A stretch of 64,000 nt of DNA from Haliea alexandrii. GTDB lineage: Bacteria; Pseudomonadota; Gammaproteobacteria; Pseudomonadales; Halieaceae. Numbering within the stretch: the first letter of the stretch is position 1; each line of letters opens with the position of its first letter. Shown here piece by piece: positions 46,916 through 56,320 of the stretch. The stretch covers positions 124,001-188,000 of the forward strand of contig NZ_RFLW01000003.1 in assembly GCF_003719295.1 (NCBI RefSeq), read 5' to 3'. The position numbers were made by a program, and so were the translations under genes. The notes below the pieces were generated by a model. The model searched no databases. It was not told where the DNA came from and worked only from the letters and a program-made list of their open reading frames with translations.

Positions 46916-47028
46916 AATCAGGCTCTAAAAGGAGACCGGGCCTCGGCCGCTGCGCTCGAAGCGCACCCGTGCCGGGAATGGAAAGACGGTCATTATAAGG
47001 AATCAAAGGGGGGTCACAAGGGGCCGCG

Positions 47029-50000
47029 TCAGCCGACCCAGTGGCGGGCGTTGCGGAACAACCGCAGCCAGGGCGCGTCTTCCCCCCAGCCTGCGGGTGC
47101 CCACGAGTGCTGCACACTCCGGTACACCCGCTCCGGGTGCGGCATCATGATGGTTGCGCGCCCGTCGAGGCTGGCCAGGCCGGCAATACCCAACGGCGAA
47201 CCATTGGGGTTGGCGGGGTAGCGCTGCGCCACGGACAGGTCGTTCTCCAGGTAGCGCAGGGCAATACCACCACCGGCATCACACTGCGCCGCGTCCTCGG
47301 CCCGGGCGAATTCGGCACGCCCCTCGCCATGGGCCACAGCGATGGGCAGGTGCGAGCCCGCCATGCCAGCGAGCAACACCGAGGGGCTCTCTTCCACCCG
47401 CACCAGCGCCAGGCGCGCCTCGAACTGCTCGGAGCGATTGCGCACAAAACGCGGCCAATGGCCTGCGCCGGGAATCAGTTCCGCAAGCGCCGAAACCATC
47501 TGGCAGCCGTTGCACACACCCAGGGTAAAACTGTCTTCCCGCGCGAAGAACGCGGCGAACTGGTCGCGCAACGCGCTGTTGAAGAGAATGCTCTTGGCCC
47601 AGCCAGCGCCGGCGCCCAGGACATCGCCATAAGAGAAGCCGCCACAGGCTGCCAGACCCTTGAATGCAGCGAGCTCACGCCTGCCCGCCAGAAGATCGCT
47701 CATGTGAACATCAACCGGCGTAAAACCCGCCCGGTGAAAGGCAGCCGCCATCTCGACGTGGCCGTTGACGCCCTGCTCGCGCAGAATCGCCACGCGCGGC
47801 CGCAGCCCGCGATGGATGTAGGGCGCCGCGATGTCGTCGGCGGGATCGAAGGTGGCACGGGCAGACAGGCCCGGGTCTTCCTCCAACACGCGCTGGTATT
47901 CTTCTTCCGCGCACGCGGGATTGTCGCGCAAGCGGGCAATCTCGAAGCTGGTGCGCGCCCACAGTGCCTGCAGGCGGCTGCGCGGCTCATCCAGCACCAC
48001 ATCCCCCGCAGAGCGTATGACCACGCGCTCGCCCGGCACCGCGCGCCCCAGCGGGAACAGGCAATCCGCGAGGCCCAGCGCCGCCGCCTGCTCGCGCAGC
48101 GCCGGCACGTGCTGCGCCGCAACCTGCAGCACCGCGCCTGCCTCTTCGGCAAACAACTGCTGCAGCGGCGTACCGACGAGGAACGCCAGGTCCAGCTCCA
48201 GGCCGCAGCGGCCCGCAAAGGCCATTTCCAGCACCGTGGTGAGGAGACCACCGTCAGAGCGATCGTGATAGGCGAGCAGTTTGCCGGCTTGCAGCAACCC
48301 CTGCACCAGCGCAAAAAACGCTGCCAGGTCCGCGGGCCGGTCGAGGTCCGGGACATCCTCACCCACCTGGCCGTAGACCTGTGCCAGCGCAGAAGCCCCG
48401 AGACGGCCAGCGCCGCGGCCCAGGTCCAGCAGCCACAGTTCGGCATCGGGGTCGGTGGATAATTCCGGGGTCAGGGCAAGACGCACGTCGGAGACCGGCG
48501 CAAAAGCGGACACCACCAGTGATACCGGCGCCGTGACCGCGCGCTGCTCGCCGTCCGCCTGCCAGGTGGTGCGCATGGACATCGAGTCCTTGCCCACCGG
48601 GATAGTGATACCCAGTGCGGGGCATAGCTCCATACCCACGGCGCGCACCGTATCAAACAGCACTTCGTCTTCACGACCGTAACCGGCGGCACACATCCAG
48701 TTGGCGGAGAGACGGATATCCGCCAGTGCCGCCACGGGCGCCGCACACAGGTTGGTGATGGCTTCCGCGATCGCCATGCGCCCTGACGCCGGCCCGTCCA
48801 CCAGTGCCAGCGGGCTGCGTTCGCCCATGGCCATGGCTTCGCCCAACACACTGTCATAGGACACCGTTGTCACAGCGCAGTCCGCCACGGGCACCTGCCA
48901 GGGGCCCACCATCTGATCGCGCGCCACCATACCGGTTACGGTGCGGTCGCCAATGGTAATGAGAAACTGTTTACTCGCCACTGCCGGCAGTTGCAGTACG
49001 CGCTCCACCGCTTCGCGCACGGGCATATCCAGGGTCAGGGGCGGCAGCGAAACCGGGTGCCGGGTAACCTCGCGCTGCATCTTCGGCGGTTTGCCGAAGA
49101 GCACTGACATGGGCAGATCCACCGGCGCATTGCCGAAATGGCTGTCTTCCAGCGTCAGGTGTTGCTCCGCCGTGGCTTCACCAACCACCGCATAGGGACA
49201 GCGCTCGCGCCGGCAGATATCCTCAAAGCGCTGCAGCTGTGCCGGCTCAACCGCCAGCACATAGCGTTCCTGTGACTCGTTACTCCAGATCTCGAGTGGC
49301 GCCATGCCGGGCTCATCGTTGGGCACATTGCGTAGCGCAAAGCGGCCACCGCGGCCACCATCCTTAACCAGTTCGGGCAGCGCGTTGGACAAGCCACCTG
49401 CTCCCACATCGTGGATAAAGGCGATCGGGTTTTCCGCGCCCAGCTGCCAGCAACGGTCGATCACTTCCTGACAGCGGCGCTCCATTTCCGGGTTCTGACG
49501 CTGTACCGAAGCAAAGTCGAGGTCCTCTGCACTGGCACCGCTGGCCATGGAGGAAGCGGCGCCGCCACCCAGGCCAATCAGCATGGCCGGGCCGCCGAGC
49601 ACAATCAGTTGCGCTCCGGGGGCGAAGTCACCCTTCTGAACATGCTCTTCCCGGATATTGCCGTAGCCACCCGCGATCATGATGGGCTTGTGGTAACCGC
49701 GCCGCTCGATGCCGGACACCCCGGGCACATCCAGTTCGAAGCTGCGAAAGTAGCCGCAGAGATTGGGGCGGCCGAATTCATTGTTGAAGGCGGCGCCACC
49801 GATGGGGCCCTCCAGCATGATGTCCAGCGCTGACACGATACGCGTGGGTTTGCCGTAATCCGACTCCCAGGGCTGGATATACCCGGGGATTTGCAGGTTG
49901 GACACGGAAAAGCCGGTCAGCCCCACCTTTGGCTTGGATCCGCGCCCCACCGCGCCCTCGTCGCGAATTTCGCCACCGGCACCGGTGCCGGCGCCCGGGA

Positions 50001-50913
50001 AGGGGGCAATCGCTGTGGGGTGATTGTGCGTTTCCACCTTCATCAGAAGGTGCACGGGTTCCTGGGAAAAACCGTATTCCGCCGTTTGCGGGTCCGGGTA
50101 GAAGCGCCCCGCGTGATGGCCGGCCACGACCGCGGCGTTGTCTGAATAGGCGGAAAGTACACCCTCACCGCCGCAGGCATAGGTATTGCGAATCATGCCG
50201 AACAGCGAGTGATCCTGTTCTACCCCGTCAATCGTCCAGCTGGCATTGAAGATCTTGTGGCGGCAGTGCTCGGAATTGGCCTGCGCAAACATCATCAGCT
50301 CGACATCACTGGGGTTGCGGCCGAGGCCGGTAAACGCCTGTACCAGGTAGTCGATTTCGTCATCCGCGAGGGCGAGCCCGAGGTTGGCATCGGCCGTCTC
50401 CAGCGCTGCGCGGCCACCCTGCAGGATATCCACCGTAGACAACGCGGCCGGCGACTGTTCGCGGAACAGGGCGCTGGCCGCCTCCAGGCTGGGCAGCACG
50501 CTTTCTGTCATGCGGTCGTGCAGCACTGCCTGCACCGCCGTGTAGCTGGCCGCCGGCAACCCCGCCGGCAGGGTCAGGTACCAGGCAACACCGCGCTCCA
50601 GCCGGCGCAGCTCGGCTAAGCCGCAATTGTGGGCAATGTCCGTGGCCTTGCTCGACCAGGGTGAAATGGTCCCCGGACGTGGCACCACCAGCAGCAACTC
50701 TCCCTGTTGCGGCGCTGAGGACGCTTCCGGCACCTCACCGAGCAGCTGTTTCAGCAGTGCTTCACGTTCAGGGGAAAGCTCATCGCCAAGCTGCGCGAAG
50801 TGAACAAAGTCACCGCCATGCAGGCGAATGGCAGGGTCGATGGCGGCAAGTTTCTGCGTCAGCTTGTCCCGGCGGAAAGGGGACAGGGCCGAGGTTCCAC
50901 GCAATATCAGCAT
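47029..50913 (-). CDS. purL: phosphoribosylformylglycinamidine synthase
   Basis: Large single-chain PurL of 1294 residues, catalysing FGAR to FGAM with glutamine in purine synthesis. It has the N-terminal PurS-like domain, two AIRS-like halves, and a C-terminal glutaminase with the nucleophile in GVCNGCQM and the His/Glu in PHPERVYR. The ATG at 50913 ([14 protein letters not shown]) is the family start; the frame runs on to 50955 without support. Single-gene unit. Confidence 0.97.
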   Translation of the reverse strand: MLILRGTSALSPFRRDKLTQKLAAIDPAIRLHGGDFVHFAQLGDELSPEREALLKQLLGEVPEASSAPQQGELLLVVPRPGTISPWSSKATDIAHNCGLAELRRLERGVAWYLTLPAGLPAASYTAVQAVLHDRMTESVLPSLEAASALFREQSPAALSTVDILQGGRAALETADANLGLALADDEIDYLVQAFTGLGRNPSDVELMMFAQANSEHCRHKIFNASWTIDGVEQDHSLFGMIRNTYACGGEGVLSAYSDNAAVVAGHHAGRFYPDPQTAEYGFSQEPVHLLMKVETHNHPTAIAPFPGAGTGAGGEIRDEGAVGRGSKPKVGLTGFSVSNLQIPGYIQPWESDYGKPTRIVSALDIMLEGPIGGAAFNNEFGRPNLCGYFRSFELDVPGVSGIERRGYHKPIMIAGGYGNIREEHVQKGDFAPGAQLIVLGGPAMLIGLGGGAASSMASGASAEDLDFASVQRQNPEMERRCQEVIDRCWQLGAENPIAFIHDVGAGGLSNALPELVKDGGRGGRFALRNVPNDEPGMAPLEIWSNESQERYVLAVEPAQLQRFEDICRRERCPYAVVGEATAEQHLTLEDSHFGNAPVDLPMSVLFGKPPKMQREVTRHPVSLPPLTLDMPVREAVERVLQLPAVASKQFLITIGDRTVTGMVARDQMVGPWQVPVADCAVTTVSYDSVLGEAMAMGERSPLALVDGPASGRMAIAEAITNLCAAPVAALADIRLSANWMCAAGYGREDEVLFDTVRAVGMELCPALGITIPVGKDSMSMRTTWQADGEQRAVTAPVSLVVSAFAPVSDVRLALTPELSTDPDAELWLLDLGRGAGRLGASALAQVYGQVGEDVPDLDRPADLAAFFALVQGLLQAGKLLAYHDRSDGGLLTTVLEMAFAGRCGLELDLAFLVGTPLQQLFAEEAGAVLQVAAQHVPALREQAAALGLADCLFPLGRAVPGERVVIRSAGDVVLDEPRSRLQALWARTSFEIARLRDNPACAEEEYQRVLEEDPGLSARATFDPADDIAAPYIHRGLRPRVAILREQGVNGHVEMAAAFHRAGFTPVDVHMSDLLAGRRELAAFKGLAACGGFSYGDVLGAGAGWAKSILFNSALRDQFAAFFAREDSFTLGVCNGCQMVSALAELIPGAGHWPRFVRNRSEQFEARLALVRVEESPSVLLAGMAGSHLPIAVAHGEGRAEFARAEDAAQCDAGGGIALRYLENDLSVAQRYPANPNGSPLGIAGLASLDGRATIMMPHPERVYRSVQHSWAPAGWGEDAPWLRLFRNARHWVG

Positions 50914-51030
50914 GCTGGGGCGGGCTCCGGGAGAGGCTTTCTGAAAGCCCGCCATTGTACGGGATTAGCCTGCAGGGAGTCACCGCCAATCGGCGGGCAA
51001 ATTCACTCCCTGCGCCCGTGACGACGCCCG

Positions 51031-52218
51031 TTAGACGAAGAAGTCCGCGCTGTCGGCGCCCAGCAGTACGGCACCGAGATTGCGGCCGAACGACGTGGGG
51101 TTGTTGGCCACATGGGCCCGTGCGGTGTGGATGTCGAGGAAGCGTTGCTGGATTTCACTGCCGAGGAACACCGAGCTGCCGCCAGCCGAGGAAAACAGGC
51201 TGTCGATCACGGCCATGCAACGCTCGATAACCAGCGATGCCTGATACCGGTACTTGATGCGTTCCAACACCGGCACTTCCTCCCCGGCTGTCACCTGGGC
51301 CATCATGCGATCGAAGTTGCGGAACAGGATCGCCTCCATTTCGTCGATGCTGGTAATTGCGGCGGCAATCCGTTCCTGCGTGCCGGTGTCGGCGGCGAGT
51401 TTGGTCACATCACCGCTGGCCTTGCCCACCACCATCTGGCGGTACAGGTCGAGCGCGTCGCGGGCTGCGCCGATCGCCGGTGTGGAGACCACACGCACAA
51501 ACAGCTGGGCCCAGGGCAGGCGATACAATGGCGCACTGTCGGCGGTAACACCGGGGTTGGTGCCCAGGAAACCATCTACCGCCTTGTGTGTGCGGTACTC
51601 GGGCACGAACACATCCTCTACCACAATATCCTTGGACCCTGTGCCCTGCAGGCCCATCACGTGCCAGGTGTCTTCGATGCGATAATCGGTACGCGGCACC
51701 AGGAAGGTACGGAAACCCCCTTCCGGATCGATGCCACCCAGCAGCGCCCAGGTGCAGTGGTCGCTGCCACTGCTCCAGCCCCAGCGACCGCTGAAGCGGA
51801 AGCCCCCTTCCACGGCGGTGACCTTGCCCATGGGAGCGTAGGATGACGACGCGCGCACATGTACGTCCTCGCCCCAGACATCGGTCTGGGCACGCTCATC
51901 CATCAGGGCGATCTGGAACGCGTGCACTGCAACAATGCCGGACGCCCAGGCCGTCGACATGCAATTCTCGGCAATCGCCAGGTGCATGCGAAAAAAGTCC
52001 TGCGGGTCCACTTCGTGGCCGCCCCATTTGCGCGGCTGCAGGGCGAGGAAGAAGCCCGCGTCGCGCAGGGCGTCGATATTCTCTTGCGGCACCATCCGTT
52101 GCTCGCGCGCCTGCGGCGCGTTCTTGCGCAGCATATCTCCCAGCGCCAGGACACGGTCGTAGATATCCTGGGCACGCAGTGGCGGGCGGTGGGTCAGTGG
52201 GGTAGCGGGCAGGGTCAT
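51031..52218 (-). CDS. flavin-dependent monooxygenase of the acyl-CoA dehydrogenase fold (HsaA/HpaB-C2-like)
   Basis: 395 residues. The acyl-CoA dehydrogenase-like architecture shows the middle flavin-binding beta domain (FRFSGRWGWSSGSDHCTWAL) and MGLQGTGSKDIVVEDVFVPE, followed by a C-terminal helical bundle. Missing is the catalytic Glu pattern of true acyl-CoA dehydrogenases. This resembles group D aromatic or steroid hydroxylases that take reduced flavin from a separate reductase (HsaA of steroid degradation, 4-hydroxyphenylacetate hydroxylase C2). No reductase or ring-cleavage gene is adjacent. The substrate is unknown. ATG start. Confidence 0.82.
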   Translation of the reverse strand: MTLPATPLTHRPPLRAQDIYDRVLALGDMLRKNAPQAREQRMVPQENIDALRDAGFFLALQPRKWGGHEVDPQDFFRMHLAIAENCMSTAWASGIVAVHAFQIALMDERAQTDVWGEDVHVRASSSYAPMGKVTAVEGGFRFSGRWGWSSGSDHCTWALLGGIDPEGGFRTFLVPRTDYRIEDTWHVMGLQGTGSKDIVVEDVFVPEYRTHKAVDGFLGTNPGVTADSAPLYRLPWAQLFVRVVSTPAIGAARDALDLYRQMVVGKASGDVTKLAADTGTQERIAAAITSIDEMEAILFRNFDRMMAQVTAGEEVPVLERIKYRYQASLVIERCMAVIDSLFSSAGGSSVFLGSEIQQRFLDIHTARAHVANNPTSFGRNLGAVLLGADSADFFV

Positions 52219-52389
52219 GGCGTTTCTCCGACTTCTTCGAATTTCTCCTAGATTACCCTGAAGCCGCAGGCTTCAAATACCCTGAATGAGTGATAAAGCC
52301 CTGTCGTGACCCCCGATCCGACCACTGTCTATGCTTTGTAGAGCTTCCCGGCGCTATTCGCCCGGTCCACATGGCGCTAGAATCCCGTC
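52219..52389. other. divergent monooxygenase/mltF intergenic region
   Basis: 171 bases with a perfect 7-base stem-loop TGAAGCC-GCA-GGCTTCA at 52259-52275. A plus-strand TAGAAT (52378-52383) lies only seven bases before the mltF ATG, and no ribosome-binding site is seen there, so a nearly leaderless mltF message is possible. Confidence 0.35.
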
Positions 52390-53823
52390 ATGACCCCGCA
52401 CCGACTCCTGTTGCTCATCGGCCTAGTCGCCCTCGCCCTGCTCGCCGGCTGTTCGCGCAGCGATGCGCTGCAACAAGTGCTTACCGATGGCGAGCTGGTC
52501 GTGGTCAGCCGCAACAGCCCCACCACGTTCTATCTTGACAAGGGAGGTGCGGCCGGATTCGAACATGATCTGGCACAGTTGTTCGCCGAAGCACTCGGGG
52601 TCAACCTGCAGATGGAGACTGCGTACAGCCTGAACGGCATATTCCGTCGCCTGCAGCGCCGCGAAGCGCATATCGCCGCCGCGGGCCTCAGCCTCACCGG
52701 AGCGCGCAGCGCCGAGTTCAACCACTCCACGCCCTATGCCAACCTGGTGCCCCGTGTGGTCTACCGCACAGGCAAGCGCAAGCCCTCCGGTCTGGACGAT
52801 ATCGAGGGGCTACACCTGGTGGTGCTCGCCGGCAGCAGCCACGAACAGACCCTGCGTGACCTGCAGTCGGCGGCCTGGCCCGAACTGAGCTGGGAAGCCG
52901 TGCGCGGTGCCGACACCATGGAACTGCTGGAACGGGTCGACAGCGGCTCGGCAGACATTGCGGTCATCGACTCCAACGAGTTTCGCATGCAGCAAAGCCT
53001 GTACTCGCGCCTGGATGTCGCCTTCAACCTTGGCAGCGAACAGGACATGGTGTGGTACTTCCCACCGGGTGATGACTACGACGCCCTGATTGACCGCGCC
53101 GATGCCTTTCTGGCCGAGCTACAAGAGGATGGACGCCTGGCGCAACTGCGCGAGCAGCATTTCGGGCACAACACCGTGCTGTCTCGTGTGGGGTCACACG
53201 TGTTCGCACGCAATATCCGCAGCAAGCTGCCCGCCTATGCCGACCTGATTCGACAAGTGGCCGAAGAGTACAAGCTCGACTGGCACCTGCTGGCGGCGAT
53301 CGCCTACCAGGAGTCCCACTGGGACCCGGAGGCCACATCACCGACAGGTGTGCGCGGCATGATGATGCTCACCCGCCCGACCGCACGGGAAATGGGCGTG
53401 AAGGACCGGCTGGACCCGCTACAGAGCCTGCGGGGCGGAGCGCGCTACCTGAAAAATATCCGCCGACGCCTGCCAGCAGACATCAGCGAACCCGACCGCA
53501 CCTGGCTCGCCCTGGCCGCCTACAATATCGGCCTCGCGCACCTGGAGGACGCGAGAGTGCTCACCGATCAACGCGGCGGCGATCCCCACCTGTGGAGTGA
53601 TGTGCTCGAGACCCTGCCCCTGCTGCAGAAGCGCGAACATTATCGCACCACGCGCTACGGCTATGCCCGGGGCGGCGAAGCGGCGAGCTTCGTGCAGAAT
53701 ATCCGTCACTACTACAGCATCCTGCAGTGGAAAGACATGTCGGCCAACCAGCCTGGTCAGCCGCTGGACCCGATGCACTTCCTGCCGGCGGCGTTGCGCG
53801 GGGAGCGTTTTCTGGCGCTATGA
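52390..53823 (+). CDS. mltF: MltF membrane-bound lytic murein transglycosylase F
   Basis: 477 residues: lipobox LLAGC (Cys about residue 21), a substrate-binding-protein-like domain (about 30-265) and a C-terminal lytic transglycosylase domain with the catalytic Glu in AYQESHWDPEA and the later LALAAYNIGLAHLEDA. It cleaves peptidoglycan glycan strands at the outer membrane. purL-mltF-tadA proximity is conserved in Pseudomonas. Its stop overlaps the convergent tadA stop by six bases. Confidence 0.95.
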   Translation: MTPHRLLLLIGLVALALLAGCSRSDALQQVLTDGELVVVSRNSPTTFYLDKGGAAGFEHDLAQLFAEALGVNLQMETAYSLNGIFRRLQRREAHIAAAGLSLTGARSAEFNHSTPYANLVPRVVYRTGKRKPSGLDDIEGLHLVVLAGSSHEQTLRDLQSAAWPELSWEAVRGADTMELLERVDSGSADIAVIDSNEFRMQQSLYSRLDVAFNLGSEQDMVWYFPPGDDYDALIDRADAFLAELQEDGRLAQLREQHFGHNTVLSRVGSHVFARNIRSKLPAYADLIRQVAEEYKLDWHLLAAIAYQESHWDPEATSPTGVRGMMMLTRPTAREMGVKDRLDPLQSLRGGARYLKNIRRRLPADISEPDRTWLALAAYNIGLAHLEDARVLTDQRGGDPHLWSDVLETLPLLQKREHYRTTRYGYARGGEAASFVQNIRHYYSILQWKDMSANQPGQPLDPMHFLPAALRGERFLAL

Positions 53824-54276
53824 GCGCCGGGCGCGGAAAAACGCCTGTAGACGACGGCTGGACTCCTCGGCGAGCACACCCTCCTCCCAGCGCACCCGAT
53901 GGTTGTACCAGGGTGACTCCAGCAGCGCACACTGGCTACAGATAACACCAGCTCGTGGCTCGCGGGCGGCAAACACCAGCAACGCAATGCGCGCATGCAC
54001 CAGAGCACCGGCACACATGCTGCAGGGTTCCAGCGTGACGTAAAGCGTCGCGCCCGGCAGACGGTAATTGCCCTCGGTGCTTGCCGCATCGCGCAGGGCA
54101 ATAATTTCCGCGTGGGCGGTGGGATCAGCATCGCCAATCACCCGGTTCCAGCCACGCCCGAGGACTTGCCCATCGCGCACAACCAGCGCACCCACAGGCA
54201 CCTCGCCCTGTTCCGCGGCGCGATCCGCCAGTACCAGTGCCTGCTCCATCCATTGCAGGTGTTCATGCATCGACAT
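53818..54276 (-). CDS. tadA: TadA tRNA-specific adenosine deaminase
   Basis: Makes inosine-34 in tRNA-Arg(ACG). 152 residues with the catalytic HAE (TAHAEIIAL) and the zinc ligands PCSMC in LEPCSMCAGALVHARI. ATG 54276 or 54270; the former overlaps the end of the glycosyltransferase gene. Convergent overlap with mltF. Confidence 0.95.
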   Translation of the reverse strand: MSMHEHLQWMEQALVLADRAAEQGEVPVGALVVRDGQVLGRGWNRVIGDADPTAHAEIIALRDAASTEGNYRLPGATLYVTLEPCSMCAGALVHARIALLVFAAREPRAGVICSQCALLESPWYNHRVRWEEGVLAEESSRRLQAFFRARRS

Positions 54277-56320
54277 CAGCGCCCCCGGCTACGGGCTCAC
54301 AGTGCCCCTGGGTGTCTACCGCCAGAGGCGTTGGCGCAAGCCCGGCGCGGTGGCGTTCATACATCGCGCCATAGGCTGCCTCCAGATTGCGTGCCATGGC
54401 GCGCCCGTCAAACAGCGCGCTGTGGCGCTTCTGATCGGCCAGTCGCTCGCGCAACCGGGCGAGGCCGGCGGGATTGCCGGCCATGGCAATAGCGCACTGT
54501 TCGTAACTCTCTACGGACGCGGCGATCAATTCCGGCAGTTGCAGCGCGCGCAGCAAGCTGGCTGCAACGCGCCCGGCGAATGACTCACCCTGCAAGGTCA
54601 GCAGGGGCAGTCCGGCCCAGAGCGCATCGCTGGCCGTGGTGTGTGCGTTGCAGGGCCAGGTATCGAGAAACAGGTCCGCAGCGCCGTGGCGCGCCAGATG
54701 TGCAGCGGGATCTGTTCGCGGCGCGAACACCAGCCGCTCCGGGTTCACGCCATGCCCCCGCGCGGCCTCGCGCAGCTGTGCAGAGGCCGCGCTGTTGTCC
54801 TCGAGCAACCACAACACGCTGCCCTCCACCGCCCGCAAGATGCGCATCCAGCAGGCGAACGTGGTCGGCAGTATCTTGTAGTTGTTGTTAAAACAGCAGA
54901 ATACAAACGCGTGCTGCGGCAGCCCCTGCGCCATGCGGTCAACCGTATCAGCCACCAGCGCACGGCGGGAGTCGTTGGCCTGGTAGCAGCCTGGGAGGTA
55001 GACAACCTGTTCGGTATACCAGGCACGGTGAGCCGGGGGAATAACCGTTGTATCAGCGAGGATGTAGTCGTGGTAACCCGACGCCATGGTACCGGGGTAA
55101 CCGAGGTAGTTGACCTGCACGGGCGCGCATCCCGCTGCGAAGAGCCCGGGACGGGAGTCGCGGGTATAGCCCTTGAGGTCCACGGCGATATCAATGCCCC
55201 ACTCTCGCGAAAGCGCCGCCACCTGCAGGTCGGTCATGTCGTTGACATCAATGAAACGGTGGAACGCCCCGGTAATTCGCTCGCTCATGGCGTCCGTGGC
55301 GACGGGGCCAAACCCGAAGCCATAGCACTCGAAACGCGCCGCATCGTGAGACTCCAGCGTCTCCAGCAACAGGTGCGTGGTGGCGTGTTCACGAAAATCC
55401 GCGGAATAGTAGCCCACGCGTATGCGCCCATCAGGAGCAGGCGCCGGAAACTCACCCAATGCGGCAGAGTGTGGGTAGCGCGCCTGCGCGTAACACGCCG
55501 CCGCCTGCTGTTGCAGCGCGGGTGAGTCGAGCACGGCCAGGACGGGAAAGGGGGGTGACACTGCGTCACCCGCCACAATGCCCTGCTGCAGACGCGCGGC
55601 GCTCTCGGCATACGCGGACCAGTCGCACACTTTCATACAGGTGTGCAACCAGGTGCCAAACAGGAAAGGATAGCCGGGCCGCAGGGCCAGCGCACGGGCA
55701 TAACTTTCCGCCGCGGCGCTCAACGCCTGCCGGTCAGCGAGCGCCTTGCCACGATTGCACCAGGCCTGGCTGTGGCCCGCATCCAGAGCCAGCGCACGGT
55801 CATAGCTCGCCAGCGCATCTGCCGGGCGACCGAGATCGAGCAGTGCGTTGCCGCGGTTGTACCAGGCATCGACATAATCCGCTTTGCAGGCCAGCGCGCG
55901 GTCGTAGCTCTCCAGCGCCTGCGGCAATCGGCGCAGGTCGAGTAATGCGTTGCCGCGGTTGATCCAGGCCTGCGCGTAATCCGGCTTCAGCGCCAGGGCC
56001 CGGTCAAAGCAGTCGATGGCGGCCTCCAGCTGGCCCGCACCGAGGCGCGCATTGCCCAGATTGAAGTGCGCCGGCGCCACACGTCCGTCGACGTTAATAG
56101 CCGCTTCCAGCCAGCCGATGCCGCGCTCGGTATCGCCCAGCTGCAGTGCGGCTACGCCACGCAGGTGCAGGCTGTCGAAATGACGCGGCCTGACCTTGAG
56201 CACCTCGGCGTAGAGCGCACTGGCGCGCGCAGCCTGGCCGGCCTGGTGCAACGACACTGCCTCGCGGTAGCGGGCCTGCAGTGCCGGTGGCAGGGCTGTC
56301 TTTGCTTTCTTACGACTCAA
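54263..56320 (-). CDS. TPR O-GlcNAc-transferase-like glycosyltransferase (second of a tandem pair)
   Basis: About 685 residues. N-terminal TPR repeats (about 15-235), several ending in the pattern ALALKPDYAQAWINRGNALLD, precede a GT41/SPINDLY-type catalytic region (about 290-660) with DLKGYT, NYLGYPGT, LFLDTWPCNAHTTASDALW and GESFAGRVAASLL. Such enzymes put sugars on protein Ser/Thr; in several bacteria a TPR-GT41 protein modifies flagellin. The start is TTG at 56320 with GAGGA eight bases upstream, inside the end of the paralogue; the frame stays open to 56476 but that part lies within the other gene. It also overlaps tadA. Confidence 0.85.
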   Translation of the reverse strand: MSRKKAKTALPPALQARYREAVSLHQAGQAARASALYAEVLKVRPRHFDSLHLRGVAALQLGDTERGIGWLEAAINVDGRVAPAHFNLGNARLGAGQLEAAIDCFDRALALKPDYAQAWINRGNALLDLRRLPQALESYDRALACKADYVDAWYNRGNALLDLGRPADALASYDRALALDAGHSQAWCNRGKALADRQALSAAAESYARALALRPGYPFLFGTWLHTCMKVCDWSAYAESAARLQQGIVAGDAVSPPFPVLAVLDSPALQQQAAACYAQARYPHSAALGEFPAPAPDGRIRVGYYSADFREHATTHLLLETLESHDAARFECYGFGFGPVATDAMSERITGAFHRFIDVNDMTDLQVAALSREWGIDIAVDLKGYTRDSRPGLFAAGCAPVQVNYLGYPGTMASGYHDYILADTTVIPPAHRAWYTEQVVYLPGCYQANDSRRALVADTVDRMAQGLPQHAFVFCCFNNNYKILPTTFACWMRILRAVEGSVLWLLEDNSAASAQLREAARGHGVNPERLVFAPRTDPAAHLARHGAADLFLDTWPCNAHTTASDALWAGLPLLTLQGESFAGRVAASLLRALQLPELIAASVESYEQCAIAMAGNPAGLARLRERLADQKRHSALFDGRAMARNLEAAYGAMYERHRAGLAPTPLAVDTQGHCEPVAGGADVDA

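Noticed and set aside
45743-47221. 492-codon plus-strand open frame opposite secD
   Set aside because: Antisense shadow of secD and the end of purL; no domain or ribosome-binding site.
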